Origin: Acidobacteriota bacterium
Lineage (GTDB): Bacteria > Acidobacteriota > Blastocatellia > Chloracidobacteriales > Chloracidobacteriaceae
Length of the DNA: 64,000 nucleotides
Reading direction: 5' to 3'
Assembly (NCBI GenBank): GCA_016208495.1
Contig: JACQXX010000056.1
Coordinates: forward strand, 124,001-188,000
Below the pieces are notes generated by a model. The model had not been told where the DNA came from and searched no databases. It saw only the letters and a program-made list of their open reading frames with translations. Shown one piece after another: positions 43,084-52,389 of the stretch. Position 1 is the stretch's first letter, and each line of letters opens with the position of its first letter. The position numbers and the translations under genes were made by a program.

Positions 43084-43851
43084 CTACTTCACTACTTTAC
43101 TACTTCGCTCATTCCTCTGGTCTTCCCACCGTTTGGCATATTTCAAAAACACATAGTAGGCCGCAAAATAGCTGACATATAGACCGGCCAATCCATCCAG
43201 AATTCCAAGCTTGAGGAAATAAGATTTGAAAAAGGTAAGGGCTGGAAGCAAGGCAATGTGTCTGATTGAGACGCGTTTTCCTTCTGCTTTGAGACGTTGG
43301 GCCGCCAGTGTGGTATAGCGGCCCAGTCGTTCGTGATGTTCTGTCAGCGACCGAATCGAATAATGCAACAGGTCCGCTTCCAGATACCCGGCTTTCTGAT
43401 GTGGGTGGAACGATTCGTGAACAAAATCGCCGCGCCACTTGCCGCTCCCACGTTGATAGAGCCGGAGTTGATAGTCCGGATACCAGCCAGAATGGCGTAA
43501 CCACCGATCCAGATAGCAGTTACGCCGTCGAACATAAAATGCCTGATGCGTCGGAGTTGCAGCCTTGATAACCTGATAGATCAGTTCTTTGAGTTCCGGG
43601 GTGACGCGCTCATCGGCATCCAGATTCAAAATCCAGGGGTGACTGGTCTGAGTTTCCGCAAAGTTTTTTTGCTCGGCATACCCTGGCCACGGATGAATGG
43701 TGACTCTGGCGCCAGCCGCACGGGCAATTTCAACCGTTTGGTCAGTACTTTCCGAATCAACCACCACAATTTCATCCGCCCAGGCCACGGATGCCAGTGC
43801 GTCCGGCAAATTTTGAGCTTCATTGTGGGTGATGATGGTGACTGACAGCAT
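43084..43851 (-). CDS. Family 2 glycosyltransferase, WaaE/KdtX-like
   Basis: From the ATG at 43851 (MLSVTIITHNEAQNLPDAL) the 255-residue product shows GT-A motifs: VVDSESTDQTVEIAR and the DxD-type NLDADERVTPEL. YVRRRNCYLDRWLRHSGWYPD and FVHESFHP occur in LPS core glycosyltransferases of the WaaE type. A membrane-attached helix lies near the end (YVSYFAAYYVFLKY). Codons upstream of 43851 are read from a GAGTAGT heptamer array and are not taken as coding. Sugar and acceptor are unknown. Confidence 0.87.
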   Translation of the reverse strand: MLSVTIITHNEAQNLPDALASVAWADEIVVVDSESTDQTVEIARAAGARVTIHPWPGYAEQKNFAETQTSHPWILNLDADERVTPELKELIYQVIKAATPTHQAFYVRRRNCYLDRWLRHSGWYPDYQLRLYQRGSGKWRGDFVHESFHPHQKAGYLEADLLHYSIRSLTEHHERLGRYTTLAAQRLKAEGKRVSIRHIALLPALTFFKSYFLKLGILDGLAGLYVSYFAAYYVFLKYAKRWEDQRNERSSKVVK

Positions 43852-43857
43852 GAAGAA

Positions 43858-44095
43858 GAGTGAGTAGTGAGTAGTGAGTAGTGAGTAGTCAATCCAGAAG
43901 CAAGAGCGAGTAGTCAGATAACACACAAAAGCGAGTAGCCAGTAATCAGACAGAATGAGGCATGAAGCAAATCTCTTCTAGTTTGAAGTATTTAGGAGAA
44001 TTACTCTTTTAAGCGTTGAGAATTCGAATGGGTAAGGTCGAATTCTACCAGTGATTGATTGACTACTCGCTACTTGCTACTCGCTATTGTGCGCG
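43858..44095. repeat. GAGTAGT and CTACTCG heptamer arrays in opposite orientation
   Basis: GAGTAGT units at about 43858-43892 and, 165 bp on, CTACTCG/CTACTTG units at about 44058-44095 form an inverted pair around an AT-rich core. No gene lies in this 260-bp gap. Confidence 0.82.
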
Positions 44096-44112
44096 ACTCG
44101 CTTTTCTTCCAC

Positions 44113-45090
44113 TTAAAACTCAATCATCAGGTTGCCGTGGAGAATTTGGGACTGGTGTTTTTCAAATTCTTCGGGCGTTAATTTGTCAGCTCTTACCACG
44201 ACCACCTGTTCAAGATTGGTCTCAGCCGGAAGCACGACATCGTCCCCAATAATTGAGCGGTGGATTTTGGAGCCTGGTCCAATCTGGACATGTTTCCAGA
44301 TAACTGAATCAGTAATGTGGGCGGACGGGTCAATCCGGCAGCCCTCACCCGTGACAGCGGTTTGGTTGTGCGGACGTTGCAAGTGCAGGCTGAGATCGAG
44401 ATAGCGGCGCAGGGTGCTGAATTCATACCAGTATTCGTGCGGATTGCGGGAAACATAGCCTATGACTGGCAATCCCTGGGCAATGGCTTTGGGGTAAACA
44501 TCAGTGGTGGAGTGCGAAAAAACACCACGTGGAATCAACTCAAAGATGGCTGGATCCAGGATTTGAATTCCAGTAAACATCAGCGGTTCTTCAATTCCGT
44601 CATTTGGGGCTGGAAACCCGGCAAATCGGGTGACCCATCCACGCTGGTCAACTTCAACCATACTGAATCGCTCGCGGCTGGTATTTGGCCGGAGCACCAG
44701 CGTCGCCAGTGCTTTCTGGCTGAAATGAAGGTCAATGGCTGGTCGCAAGTCAATATTGGTAATCACCTTGCCGTTCATGACAACAAAGTGATCGTGTTCC
44801 AGTAGATGGCGGGCATGGTCAAGCGCCCCGGAAGTCCCCAGGATTTGATCGGCTTCATCGCTATATTGAATGCGACATCCTAACTGGCTGCCATCACCCA
44901 GCGCTTCGCTGACGGATTCGCCTTGATGGTGCAGGTTCACCACCAGGTCCTGAATCCCAGCCTGTCGAAGATAATCAACCGTGTAGGTAATGAGCGGGCG
45001 GTTTAAAACGGGAATGGCCGGTTTCGTGCGATCAATGGTGAGCGGCCAGAGGCGAGTTCCGAATCCAGCCGCTAAAATCATGGCATGCAT
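44113..45090 (-). CDS. Sugar-1-phosphate nucleotidyltransferase
   Basis: The 325-residue product (start MHAMILAAGFGTRLWPLTID) carries the nucleotidyltransferase signature GxGTRL and the lysine of RTKPAIPVLN. A FVVMNGKVIT stretch follows where other family members have the DxD-type metal site. The C-terminal part (IDPSAHITDSVIWKHVQIGP) is a left-handed beta-helix. Mannose-1-phosphate guanylyltransferase or a MurU-like enzyme are options; the substrate cannot be chosen. Two start codons, at 45090 and 45081, are both possible. Confidence 0.85.
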   Translation of the reverse strand: MHAMILAAGFGTRLWPLTIDRTKPAIPVLNRPLITYTVDYLRQAGIQDLVVNLHHQGESVSEALGDGSQLGCRIQYSDEADQILGTSGALDHARHLLEHDHFVVMNGKVITNIDLRPAIDLHFSQKALATLVLRPNTSRERFSMVEVDQRGWVTRFAGFPAPNDGIEEPLMFTGIQILDPAIFELIPRGVFSHSTTDVYPKAIAQGLPVIGYVSRNPHEYWYEFSTLRRYLDLSLHLQRPHNQTAVTGEGCRIDPSAHITDSVIWKHVQIGPGSKIHRSIIGDDVVLPAETNLEQVVVVRADKLTPEEFEKHQSQILHGNLMIEF

Positions 45091-45139
45091 AAGGTGTAAG
45101 GAGTTGAGGTTTGGAAGGAATGTAATGCCACTTTGGGTT

Positions 45140-45250
45140 GAGGGCTGAGGGCTGAAGACTCGCAAGCTCGGAGCAAAAGAAGGGATGAGGGATGAAATAA
45201 AACCAATTTCTTCAGCCCTGAGCCCCAAGCCCTGAGCCTGACGTCTTCAG
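45140..45250 (-). repeat. GGGCTGA-family interspersed repeat, copy 2
   Basis: gagggctgaagactcgcaag at the left, the conserved gggatgagggatgaaataaa, and heptamers CCCTGAG/CCCCAAG at the right. Same element as 38200-38320. Confidence 0.82.
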
Positions 45251-45262
45251 CCGGAATAGACG

Positions 45263-47401
45263 TTACCCTCTGCGGAACAGCCGATTGAGAAACGAGCCTG
45301 AAATGTCCTTGAGCTTGTCGGCTGGTTTGGCTTCGGGGCCTGGTTGTTTCGGAGCTTCAGCCTTTGGTTCTTCATCAGCATTGCGGCCTAAAGCTTGAAG
45401 GGCAGCCGGGTGGTTGGGTTGAATTTTCAAGACGGCTTCAAATTGCGTTTTGGCACTCTTATCGAGGCCACCGTTTTTGTAGACTTTTCCAAGCAGCAAC
45501 AACGCATCAACATTTCGTGGATCAATCCTGACGGCTTGCAGCAAATGCTCTTCAGCTTCTTTTCGAAGCTTTGGATTTTGTGAACAGACTTCGGCCAGAT
45601 GCAGGCGATATGACACGTTCTCAGGGGCGTACTTGATGGCTTCGCGCAGATATTTGGTCGCCAGCAGATAGTCTTTTCGCTCCAGAGCCGCCCGGCCATA
45701 GTTGTAATTGCGCTGGGCAACTTCCAGTGGGCTCATCGGGGCCACTGGAGTTCCGGAACCTGAAGTAAACCCGACACCCCCACCTGTGGTTGAACCGAAA
45801 TCAGGTTTGGGCATGTTTCCGGTCGGCGGACTGCTCGGGGCTGGGCTCAAATTGGGTTTGGGCATATTACTGGTGGGCGGGCCACCTTCTGGCCGGGATT
45901 GATTGCTCGTACTGTGCCCAACTCTCGATGCGTCGCTGCTGGCAGGTGGCGGTGCCGGCGACATCGGCTTTCCAAAACCGCTTGACCCATGACCCGAACT
46001 TGACGCTGCGGGAGGTGGTGACATCGGCTTTCCAAAACCGCTTGACCCATGACCGGAACTTGACGCTGCGGGAGGTGGTGACATCGGCTTTCCAAAACCG
46101 CTTGACCCATGACCGGAACTTGAAGTGGTTGGGGGCGGGCTACTCGGGGCGGATGATGCCGCTTTGTAAGGATTATGCGTTGCTGATGGTGTTGGCGGCG
46201 GTGGCGGAGCCGACGACATGCTAGAGGTGACGCTACTTGCCCCAACACCCAGAAAATCATCATAGCGACGGCGGAAATCAAGATCTTTCAGCTTTTCATA
46301 GGCTTCGCCGATCTTGGCAAAGACCTGCTCGGCATCCGTCAAAATATCTGGCGCCCCATACTGACGAAACCGATCTGGGTGATATTTCTTAGCCAGGGCA
46401 TAATATGCCTTTTTGATATCAGCTTCACGGGCCGACGGATCAACCCCAAGCACCGTGTAGTAGGTCGTGGTCTTGAGCGAATTGATGTACTGGATTTTTT
46501 TCAGGTCGTCACGTGCATCCTTTTCCGCCATCACGGGTTCAGCCGATGAAGGTGTCGAGAGTGGGGGCTGTGAAGCGGTGTTTGGGCCAGAGACGGGGAT
46601 CGTGGCAGCCGCACTTGATTTTGACGGTGGCGGTGGTGGTGTCGCTCTCGCCGGAGCCGCCTGCGAATGGATTGACGCCGGGCGGCTGCCATCCATCATT
46701 GGGCGTGGATAATCACTGTCCAAAATGCCGGCGCAGATCAAACCATAAATCACTCGCAACACCATGGCTTCGGGCAAGCCGCACATGGTGACCAGTTCGT
46801 CCAGCGAATGGGAATCTGTGATGCGCGAGAGTAAAAACCCTTCGGTGCCGTCCAGTGTGGCCTGCATGAGTTGGAGTGGCGCCTCCATCGACATTTGAAC
46901 TTTCTGAGCGACTGGGCCCACGGCACCACGAATCAAATTTTCATCCGTGATGGTTCGCACTCCCATCAAGATGATATTTGGCGTCAACAAATCGAGTTTG
47001 ACATCGTGTGCCGCACGGGTATTTTCTTCAAAGGTGAACTCACCCTGGCTCCAGCCAAAATTGGCCAGGATGATTTCGGTAATCTGGCGTTTGGTATAAA
47101 AATCGGCTTCCTCTGGGCTCAGAAACCCAAGTTCAATCAGGACTTTCCCCATGCGCTGTTTGCTGTTGGGATGGAGCAGTGCCTGATCATACTGTTCGCG
47201 GGAAATGCGGTTTTCACGCAACAGGAAATCTCCCAGTCGTTCCTGTGGCAAATTGGAAAGGGCAAACACCAGTTTGCCTTCTTCGACAAAAATGGCGCGC
47301 AACGTTTTATCTTGAACAAGCCGAAGCAATCCTGTACGGCGTTTGAGATGGAGTTCGCGAATGACGTCGGGGAATGAAATTCGGCTGAAATTACCATTCA
47401 T
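45263..47401 (-). CDS. DUF4388, DnaJ and TPR domain protein
   Basis: Residues 1 to about 110 form DUF4388 (LKRRTGLLRLVQDKTLRAIFV). A J domain lies at about 315-385 (YYTVLGVDPSAREADIKKAY) with the HPD in KKYHPDRF. A Pro/Ser/Gly-rich linker at about 390-550 includes three copies of a 20-residue repeat. TPRs follow at about 565-690. J domains stimulate Hsp70, so this may link DnaK to a signalling or gliding complex, as suggested for DUF4388 proteins of myxobacteria. It is the first of three minus-strand genes with the nucleotidyltransferase and glycosyltransferase, but repeats separate them. Confidence 0.85.
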   Translation of the reverse strand: MNGNFSRISFPDVIRELHLKRRTGLLRLVQDKTLRAIFVEEGKLVFALSNLPQERLGDFLLRENRISREQYDQALLHPNSKQRMGKVLIELGFLSPEEADFYTKRQITEIILANFGWSQGEFTFEENTRAAHDVKLDLLTPNIILMGVRTITDENLIRGAVGPVAQKVQMSMEAPLQLMQATLDGTEGFLLSRITDSHSLDELVTMCGLPEAMVLRVIYGLICAGILDSDYPRPMMDGSRPASIHSQAAPARATPPPPPSKSSAAATIPVSGPNTASQPPLSTPSSAEPVMAEKDARDDLKKIQYINSLKTTTYYTVLGVDPSAREADIKKAYYALAKKYHPDRFRQYGAPDILTDAEQVFAKIGEAYEKLKDLDFRRRYDDFLGVGASSVTSSMSSAPPPPPTPSATHNPYKAASSAPSSPPPTTSSSGHGSSGFGKPMSPPPAASSSGHGSSGFGKPMSPPPAASSSGHGSSGFGKPMSPAPPPASSDASRVGHSTSNQSRPEGGPPTSNMPKPNLSPAPSSPPTGNMPKPDFGSTTGGGVGFTSGSGTPVAPMSPLEVAQRNYNYGRAALERKDYLLATKYLREAIKYAPENVSYRLHLAEVCSQNPKLRKEAEEHLLQAVRIDPRNVDALLLLGKVYKNGGLDKSAKTQFEAVLKIQPNHPAALQALGRNADEEPKAEAPKQPGPEAKPADKLKDISGSFLNRLFRRG
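45961..46130. repeat. In-frame 60-bp tandem repeat, about 2.8 copies
   Basis: acatcggctttccaaaaccg begins each unit at 45961, 46021 and 46081. The first two units differ at one base. They encode SGFGKPMSPPPAASSSGHGS, in frame, in the linker of the J-domain protein. Confidence 0.95.
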
Positions 47402-47649
47402 ACAACTAATTCCAAATGGACTGAAAGGGGAGCATTGTGACGTGTCGTTCTCAAACTCTAACGACCGCCTGTTTGACTGTCAATGAAACCTTCTATATCC
47501 GTTCCGCTTGACGAGAAACCCTGGTTGCCGAACCAGTGGACTGGTTGTCAGAACCTGTCATCCGCAGTACACTGCTGTTCGCGCATTTGCTGGAAATTCT
47601 GTGTAACCTCTTCAAAAAGATATACTTACTTGCCTGGATCCGAGCTTTC
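47402..47649. other. Divergent intergenic region
   Basis: Lies between the divergent J-domain and DppB-like genes. No array is visible. A plus-strand frame runs through it into the permease, but the first 38 codons do not look like a permease start. Confidence 0.45.
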
Positions 47650-48639
47650 ATGACACCACTGCTCAAGTTTTTTGTATTGACCCTTGGCCGCCGATTGCTC
47701 ATTGCTGTCCCTGTAATGTGGGCGGTGGTGACATTGGTGTTTCTGTTAATCCACCTGGTACCTGGCGATCCGGTTTTGATGTATTTGGGAGACAATGCGC
47801 GTCCTGAAGAAGTTCAGCGAATGCGCCACCAGCATGGTCTGGATTTATCTTTGGGACAACAGTATTTACGCCTCTGGTTTGGTGCGCGCTCAACCTCACC
47901 TGGCCCAGGTGGTGCTGTTGACCAGAGTCGAGGGTTGCTCCGGGGTGATTTTGGCCAGACGTTTTCTGGAAAAAGCGTCACCACCCAAATTGTGCAACGC
48001 TACCCGTCCACTTTGCAGTTGGCCCTGGCGGCGATGGTTGTGGCGGTATTGATTGCGATTCCATTGGGAGTGACCTCGGCTGTTCGACGCGGCACCTGGA
48101 CAGATAGTCTGATTTCCGCCGGGTCGTTACTGGGAATTGCACTTCCCAATTTTGTGCTCGGCCCACTGGCAATTCTGATTTTTTCGGTCGAACTTGGCTG
48201 GCTACCAGTATCCGGAACCGGAAGTCTGGACCATCTGGTATTACCGTCGGTTACGCTTGGAGCCGCACTGGCCGCAATCCTGACCCGCCTGGTCCGTTCC
48301 AGTGTGCTCGAAGAACTCAACGAGGATTATGTTCGAACCGCACGCGCCAAAGGGTTGCCGGAACGGGTTGTTCTCTATAAGCACATCCTGAAAAACGGCA
48401 TGATTCCAGTGATTACCATTATCGGGTTGCAATTTGGGGTGTTGCTCACCGGGGCCATCATTACCGAAACCATTTTTGCCTGGCCCGGATTGGGAGATTT
48501 GACCGTCAAATCAATCAATGAGCGTGAATATCAACAGGTCCAGGGAAACTTGTTAATCATTGCTTTGACCTACGTCGTGGTCAACACCCTGACCGATGTC
48601 CTGTATCGGCTGTTTGATCCACGAATTAAGGTTTCTTGA
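47650..48639 (+). CDS. DppB/OppB-type ABC transporter permease, standing alone
   Basis: The 329-residue product (MTPLLKFFVLTLGRRLLIAV) has the usual DppB opening, then IHLVPGDPVLMYLG and LGQQYLRLWFG. Multiple helices follow, and the EAA loop reads RTARAKGLPERVVLYKHILK. It ends in DVLYRLFDPRIKVS, the typical DppB close. It should pair with a DppC; one stands alone at 5740-6555. No binding protein or ATPase gene is near either. No ribosome binding site precedes the ATG, so the exact start is not firm. Confidence 0.85.
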   Translation: MTPLLKFFVLTLGRRLLIAVPVMWAVVTLVFLLIHLVPGDPVLMYLGDNARPEEVQRMRHQHGLDLSLGQQYLRLWFGARSTSPGPGGAVDQSRGLLRGDFGQTFSGKSVTTQIVQRYPSTLQLALAAMVVAVLIAIPLGVTSAVRRGTWTDSLISAGSLLGIALPNFVLGPLAILIFSVELGWLPVSGTGSLDHLVLPSVTLGAALAAILTRLVRSSVLEELNEDYVRTARAKGLPERVVLYKHILKNGMIPVITIIGLQFGVLLTGAIITETIFAWPGLGDLTVKSINEREYQQVQGNLLIIALTYVVVNTLTDVLYRLFDPRIKVS

Positions 48640-48870
48640 GAAGTTGATAAGTCAGTAGTCAGTAGTTGATAAGTCAGTAGTCAGTAGTTGATAAGTCATT
48701 AGTCAGTAGACCAAACCCAGATATTTCAGTTTGCAAAGACCTTGAAAAGAAATGATTTAATAAGAACCAAAAAGACTTGACACAAATTCCAAAATCCCAA
48801 CACTCGACTACTGACTACTGACTACTGACTACTGACTACTGACTACTGACTACTGACTACTGACTACTGA
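48640..48870. repeat. Inverted heptamer arrays around an AT-rich core
   Basis: Three 22-nt units (ttgataagtcagtagtcagt plus AG), built from TCAGTAG heptamers, lie at about 48645-48712. The core 48713-48805 is AT-rich. About nine GACTACT heptamers (the complement) lie at 48806-48870. Core and right array match 56500-56676. Confidence 0.88.
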
Positions 48871-48876
48871 CGGAAC

Positions 48877-50130
48877 CTAAAACCGGAACGGATTGCGAAT
48901 GAGCAACACCGGCACGGTTTGGCCAGTTGCAACCACTGACGTGCCCTCTTCCAGAAAAATCAAACCTTCAGCCCCCAGCATTGAACTGAGAACTCCTGAT
49001 CCCTGGGAAGCCATGGCTTTTGCCACGAACTGGCCGTTTTGGTAGCTGACATTGGCTCTCAGAAAAGTTGGGCGGTCACCCTTGGTTCGGATATCACTTT
49101 CGGTAACGGCTGTAATTTGAGGGAGATGCCAGTTTGATGCCGGGTATCCCTTCAATTTACGGAGCGCCGGACGCGCAAACAGCAAGAAAGTCAGCATGCT
49201 CGAAACCGGATTGCCTGGGAGGCCAAAATAAGGCTTGCCGTGCAAGAGTCCATAGAGCAAAGGTTTCCCTGGTTTCATCCTGACCCGCCAGAACTTTGGT
49301 TCCAACCCCATTTCCAACAATACCGGTTTCACATAATCATAATCGCCAACTGAAACCCCACCTGACGAAACCACGACATCTGCCACAAGTGCTTGAGTAA
49401 TTGCCTGTTTGAGTGCTTCGCGACTGTCACGAACCAGTGGAAGCTGAATCGGAATGCCTCCGGCTTCACGGACCAGCGAAACCAGCGAATAGGCATTACT
49501 GTTGACGATTTTGCCTGGGGCGAGTGGTTCGTCAACTTCGACCAGTTCATCACCGGTTGAAAGGACTGCCACCATCGGGCGTCGGGCAACAGTGACAAAT
49601 GCGCGTTGTATCGCCGCCAGCGTTCCAATTTCAGCCGCTTGAAGCTGTGTCCCAGGCTGCATCAAAACATCGCCGGTACGAATGTCTTCGCCCCGTGGAC
49701 GGATGTTTTCATTGAGACGTGTCGGCTTGAAAACCTTTACAAATTCGCCATCTTTCGCCGTGCGTTCGACCATGACCACGCTGTCGGCACCATCCGGAAT
49801 CGGCGCCCCAGTCATAATGCGAATCGCTTCGCCGGGCCCAAGTGGGGCTTTGGGGACATACCCGGCAGGTAAATCAGCCACCACTTTCAGCCTTGCGGCA
49901 GATTCAGAGGAGCATTCCGCCAGATCAGCCGCACGCACAGCATAGCCATCCATGGCGGAGTTTGGGTGCGGCGGAATATCAGCCGGAGCGATGATTTCTT
50001 CCCAGAGCACACGCCCCAGCGCGTCAGTCAGGCTGACTCGTTCAACTCCTGCAAATCCAATGGTTCCCAGGATGATTTTCTGGGCGACTGCAACGTCAAG
50101 TGGTTTGGAATCAAATGGAAGTGATGACAT
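48877..50130 (-). CDS. moeA: Molybdopterin molybdenumtransferase MoeA
   Basis: Over 417 residues the family motifs are in order: HPNSAMDGYAVRA, GAPIPDGADSVVMVE, STGDELVEVDEP, SSGGVSVGDYDYV and FGLPGNPVSSMLTF. The enzyme inserts molybdate into adenylated molybdopterin, the last step of cofactor synthesis. No other moa/moe/mob gene is in the window. Its stop codon is 6 bp from the GACTACT heptamer array. Confidence 0.95.
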   Translation of the reverse strand: MSSLPFDSKPLDVAVAQKIILGTIGFAGVERVSLTDALGRVLWEEIIAPADIPPHPNSAMDGYAVRAADLAECSSESAARLKVVADLPAGYVPKAPLGPGEAIRIMTGAPIPDGADSVVMVERTAKDGEFVKVFKPTRLNENIRPRGEDIRTGDVLMQPGTQLQAAEIGTLAAIQRAFVTVARRPMVAVLSTGDELVEVDEPLAPGKIVNSNAYSLVSLVREAGGIPIQLPLVRDSREALKQAITQALVADVVVSSGGVSVGDYDYVKPVLLEMGLEPKFWRVRMKPGKPLLYGLLHGKPYFGLPGNPVSSMLTFLLFARPALRKLKGYPASNWHLPQITAVTESDIRTKGDRPTFLRANVSYQNGQFVAKAMASQGSGVLSSMLGAEGLIFLEEGTSVVATGQTVPVLLIRNPFRF

Positions 50131-50139
50131 AGGTAATTC

Positions 50140-50296
50140 TCGAATGAAGAATTGAGAATGAAGAATTGAGAATGAAGAAAAGACAGGTGCGTGGTGACTG
50201 GTACTGAGTGCTTAGAGATCAATACCTTCGAAGAAGAACCAGGAACCAAGAGCCCGTTTATTTCTTCATTCTTCATTCTCAATTCTTCATTTTGCA
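50140..50296. repeat. 14-mer arrays in opposite orientation around a conserved core
   Basis: gaatgaagaattgagaatga at the left (50142-50180) and its reverse complement ttcattctcaattcttcatt at the right (about 50268-50292) enclose a core with agatcaataccttcgaagaa, a variant of the tail seen at 6584 and 23481. The unit is 14 nt, twice seven. Confidence 0.82.
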
Positions 50297-50301
50297 TTCA
50301 G

Positions 50302-50829
50302 CTAAGCAATAAACCGTGACACTTCAGATTCCCACTTGCCCTGGGCTTTGAGCAGGAGTTCGACGACTTCGCGGATGGCGCCGCGACCACCAGTCACCCT
50401 GGTTACATAGTGGGCGTGCTCGCGCACTTCGGGGACTGCGTTGTGGACAGCAATCCCAAGGCCAACCCGATGCATGACGGGGATATCCGGGAGATCATCG
50501 CCGACAAATGCAATAGTCTGAGGGTCAAATCCTTCTGCCTGTAGGAGTTCATCCAGGCAGGAACTTTTATCTTTGGCATTTTGGTAGAGAAATTCGATGC
50601 TGACCTCACGCGCACGCTGTTCCAGGGCACCGGATTTTCGACCCGTAATCACACCGGTTCGGATGCCGCCACGCTGGGCTAATTTCAAACCATGACCGTC
50701 TTGTGAATTGAAAGCCTTGACCTCTTGCCCATCGGGAAGCAAGATAATCCGGCCATCGGTGAGCACTCCATCGCAATCCATGAGCAGCACTTTGATCCGC
50801 TTCGCACGTTCCAACACCGTTTCATCCAT
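50302..50829 (-). CDS. kdsC: KdsC, 3-deoxy-D-manno-octulosonate 8-phosphate phosphatase
   Basis: The 175-residue HAD enzyme has motif I LLMDCDGVLTDGRI, followed by the short hairpin QEVKAFNSQDGHGLKL typical of KdsC. TGRKSGALEQRA (motif II region) and FVGDDLPDIPVM (motif IV) follow. It removes phosphate from KDO 8-phosphate in LPS core synthesis, supporting an outer membrane with LPS. It is divergent from the AtuA-like gene with 80 bp between starts. Confidence 0.92.
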   Translation of the reverse strand: MDETVLERAKRIKVLLMDCDGVLTDGRIILLPDGQEVKAFNSQDGHGLKLAQRGGIRTGVITGRKSGALEQRAREVSIEFLYQNAKDKSSCLDELLQAEGFDPQTIAFVGDDLPDIPVMHRVGLGIAVHNAVPEVREHAHYVTRVTGGRGAIREVVELLLKAQGKWESEVSRFIA

Positions 50830-50909
50830 ACATTTTCACTCATAAATATTTCAGGATTTTCCGGGAAGCGAACGAACCATTCCCGGTGTAGAAGGACTTT
50901 GATTCAATC

Positions 50910-52274
50910 ATGAAAACAATCCGCATTGCTAGTGGGCAGGGATTTTGGGGTGACTGGCTGGAAGCCCCATTTCGTCAAGTTGAAGGCGGCCCGATTGACT
51001 ACCTGATCCTCGATTATCTGGCCGAAGTCACCATGTCAATTATGCAGAAACAACGCGCGCGTGATCCAAAAGCCGGATACGCCCGTGATTTTGTGGGCAT
51101 GATTGATCGAGTGCTACCAACGCTGGTTGAGCGCAAGATCCGGGTGATTGCCAACGCTGGCGGGGTGAATCCACGGGCCTGTGCTGAGGCGATTCAGGCC
51201 GTGGCCGCCAAACATGGCCTTTCCGGGTGCTTCAAGATTGGAATTGTGGCCGGTGATGACATTATGGATCGGCTGGATTCGATGCTGGCCGAAGGTCATG
51301 CCTTAAAGAATATGGACACGGGCGAACCCCTTTCCACCATTCGCTCTCAGGTTCAGAGCGCCAATGTGTATTTTGGGGCACAGCCAATTCTCGAAGCCCT
51401 CCAACAAGATGCCCAGATTATTATCACCGGGCGCTGTACTGATACCGGCTTGACGCTGGCGCCGTTGCGACACGAATTTGGCTGGGCGGCTGATGATTGG
51501 GACAAACTGGCTGCCGGAACCATTGCCGGGCATACGATTGAATGCGGTGCGCAGGCATCGGGCGGAAACTGTCTGGTGGATTGGGAGACGATTCCCAACC
51601 TGGAAAATGTTGGATTCCCAATTGTTGAAGCCTCTCCGGATGGGACGTTTGTGATTACCAAACACACCGGAACCGGCGGGCGCATCACACCGGCGGTGAT
51701 CAAAGAACAACTGGTCTATGAAATGGGCGATCCGCACCAATACATCACTCCTGACTGTGTCGCCGATTTCACCACGATTCATTTGGAAGCTGATGGACCG
51801 GACCGGGTGCGATTTTTTGGAATCCAGGGCAAGCCCGCAACCGAGTTTTACAAGGTTTCGATGAGTTTCTCGTCTGGCTATAAAGCTGTCGGGTCGCTGG
51901 TCTATGCCTGGCCGGATGCCTATAAGAAGGCCCAGGCGGCTGACCGTATTTTGCGTGCCCGCCTCAAGGACTTAGGACTCCACTTTGAAGAAATTCTGAC
52001 TGAGTTTGTCGGTGTGAATGCCTGTCATGGGCCGTTGGGCGGTGAACCCTCACCTGATATTGCCGAAGTGGTGCTCCGCCTTGGCGTCCGATCAAATGAC
52101 AAAGCCAGTGTTGATCGCTTTACCAAGGAACTGGCGCCACTGGTGCTGACCGGCCCGCCAACCGTGACTGGGTTTGCTGGAGGGCGGCCCAAAGTTGAAG
52201 AAATCGTGGCGTACTGGCCGGCGCTACTTCAAAAACACGTGGTGACTCCACAGGTGGAAGTGATTGAGGCATAG
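50910..52274 (+). CDS. AtuA-like acyclic terpene utilisation family protein (DUF1446)
   Basis: The 454-residue protein begins [20 protein letters not shown], and [20 protein letters not shown] follows, matching the AtuA/DUF1446 start. [14 protein letters not shown] and [19 protein letters not shown] further support it. Members occur in citronellol/geraniol degradation clusters, but their reaction is unknown and many hosts have them outside such clusters. No AtuB-H partner lies nearby, so a terpene role is not shown. Start is supported by AAGGA 13 nt upstream, a long spacing. Confidence 0.88.
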   Translation: MKTIRIASGQGFWGDWLEAPFRQVEGGPIDYLILDYLAEVTMSIMQKQRARDPKAGYARDFVGMIDRVLPTLVERKIRVIANAGGVNPRACAEAIQAVAAKHGLSGCFKIGIVAGDDIMDRLDSMLAEGHALKNMDTGEPLSTIRSQVQSANVYFGAQPILEALQQDAQIIITGRCTDTGLTLAPLRHEFGWAADDWDKLAAGTIAGHTIECGAQASGGNCLVDWETIPNLENVGFPIVEASPDGTFVITKHTGTGGRITPAVIKEQLVYEMGDPHQYITPDCVADFTTIHLEADGPDRVRFFGIQGKPATEFYKVSMSFSSGYKAVGSLVYAWPDAYKKAQAADRILRARLKDLGLHFEEILTEFVGVNACHGPLGGEPSPDIAEVVLRLGVRSNDKASVDRFTKELAPLVLTGPPTVTGFAGGRPKVEEIVAYWPALLQKHVVTPQVEVIEA

Positions 52275-52389
52275 CGCTTGCACCGTGGTGGGAATTGCTC
52301 GGATGGCAAGCTGGTGGAAATTCAAATTCAACTTAAATTGAATTCCGCCGGGTTGTTTCCGACTATTCTTACCACGAAGTGAGGTTGCC

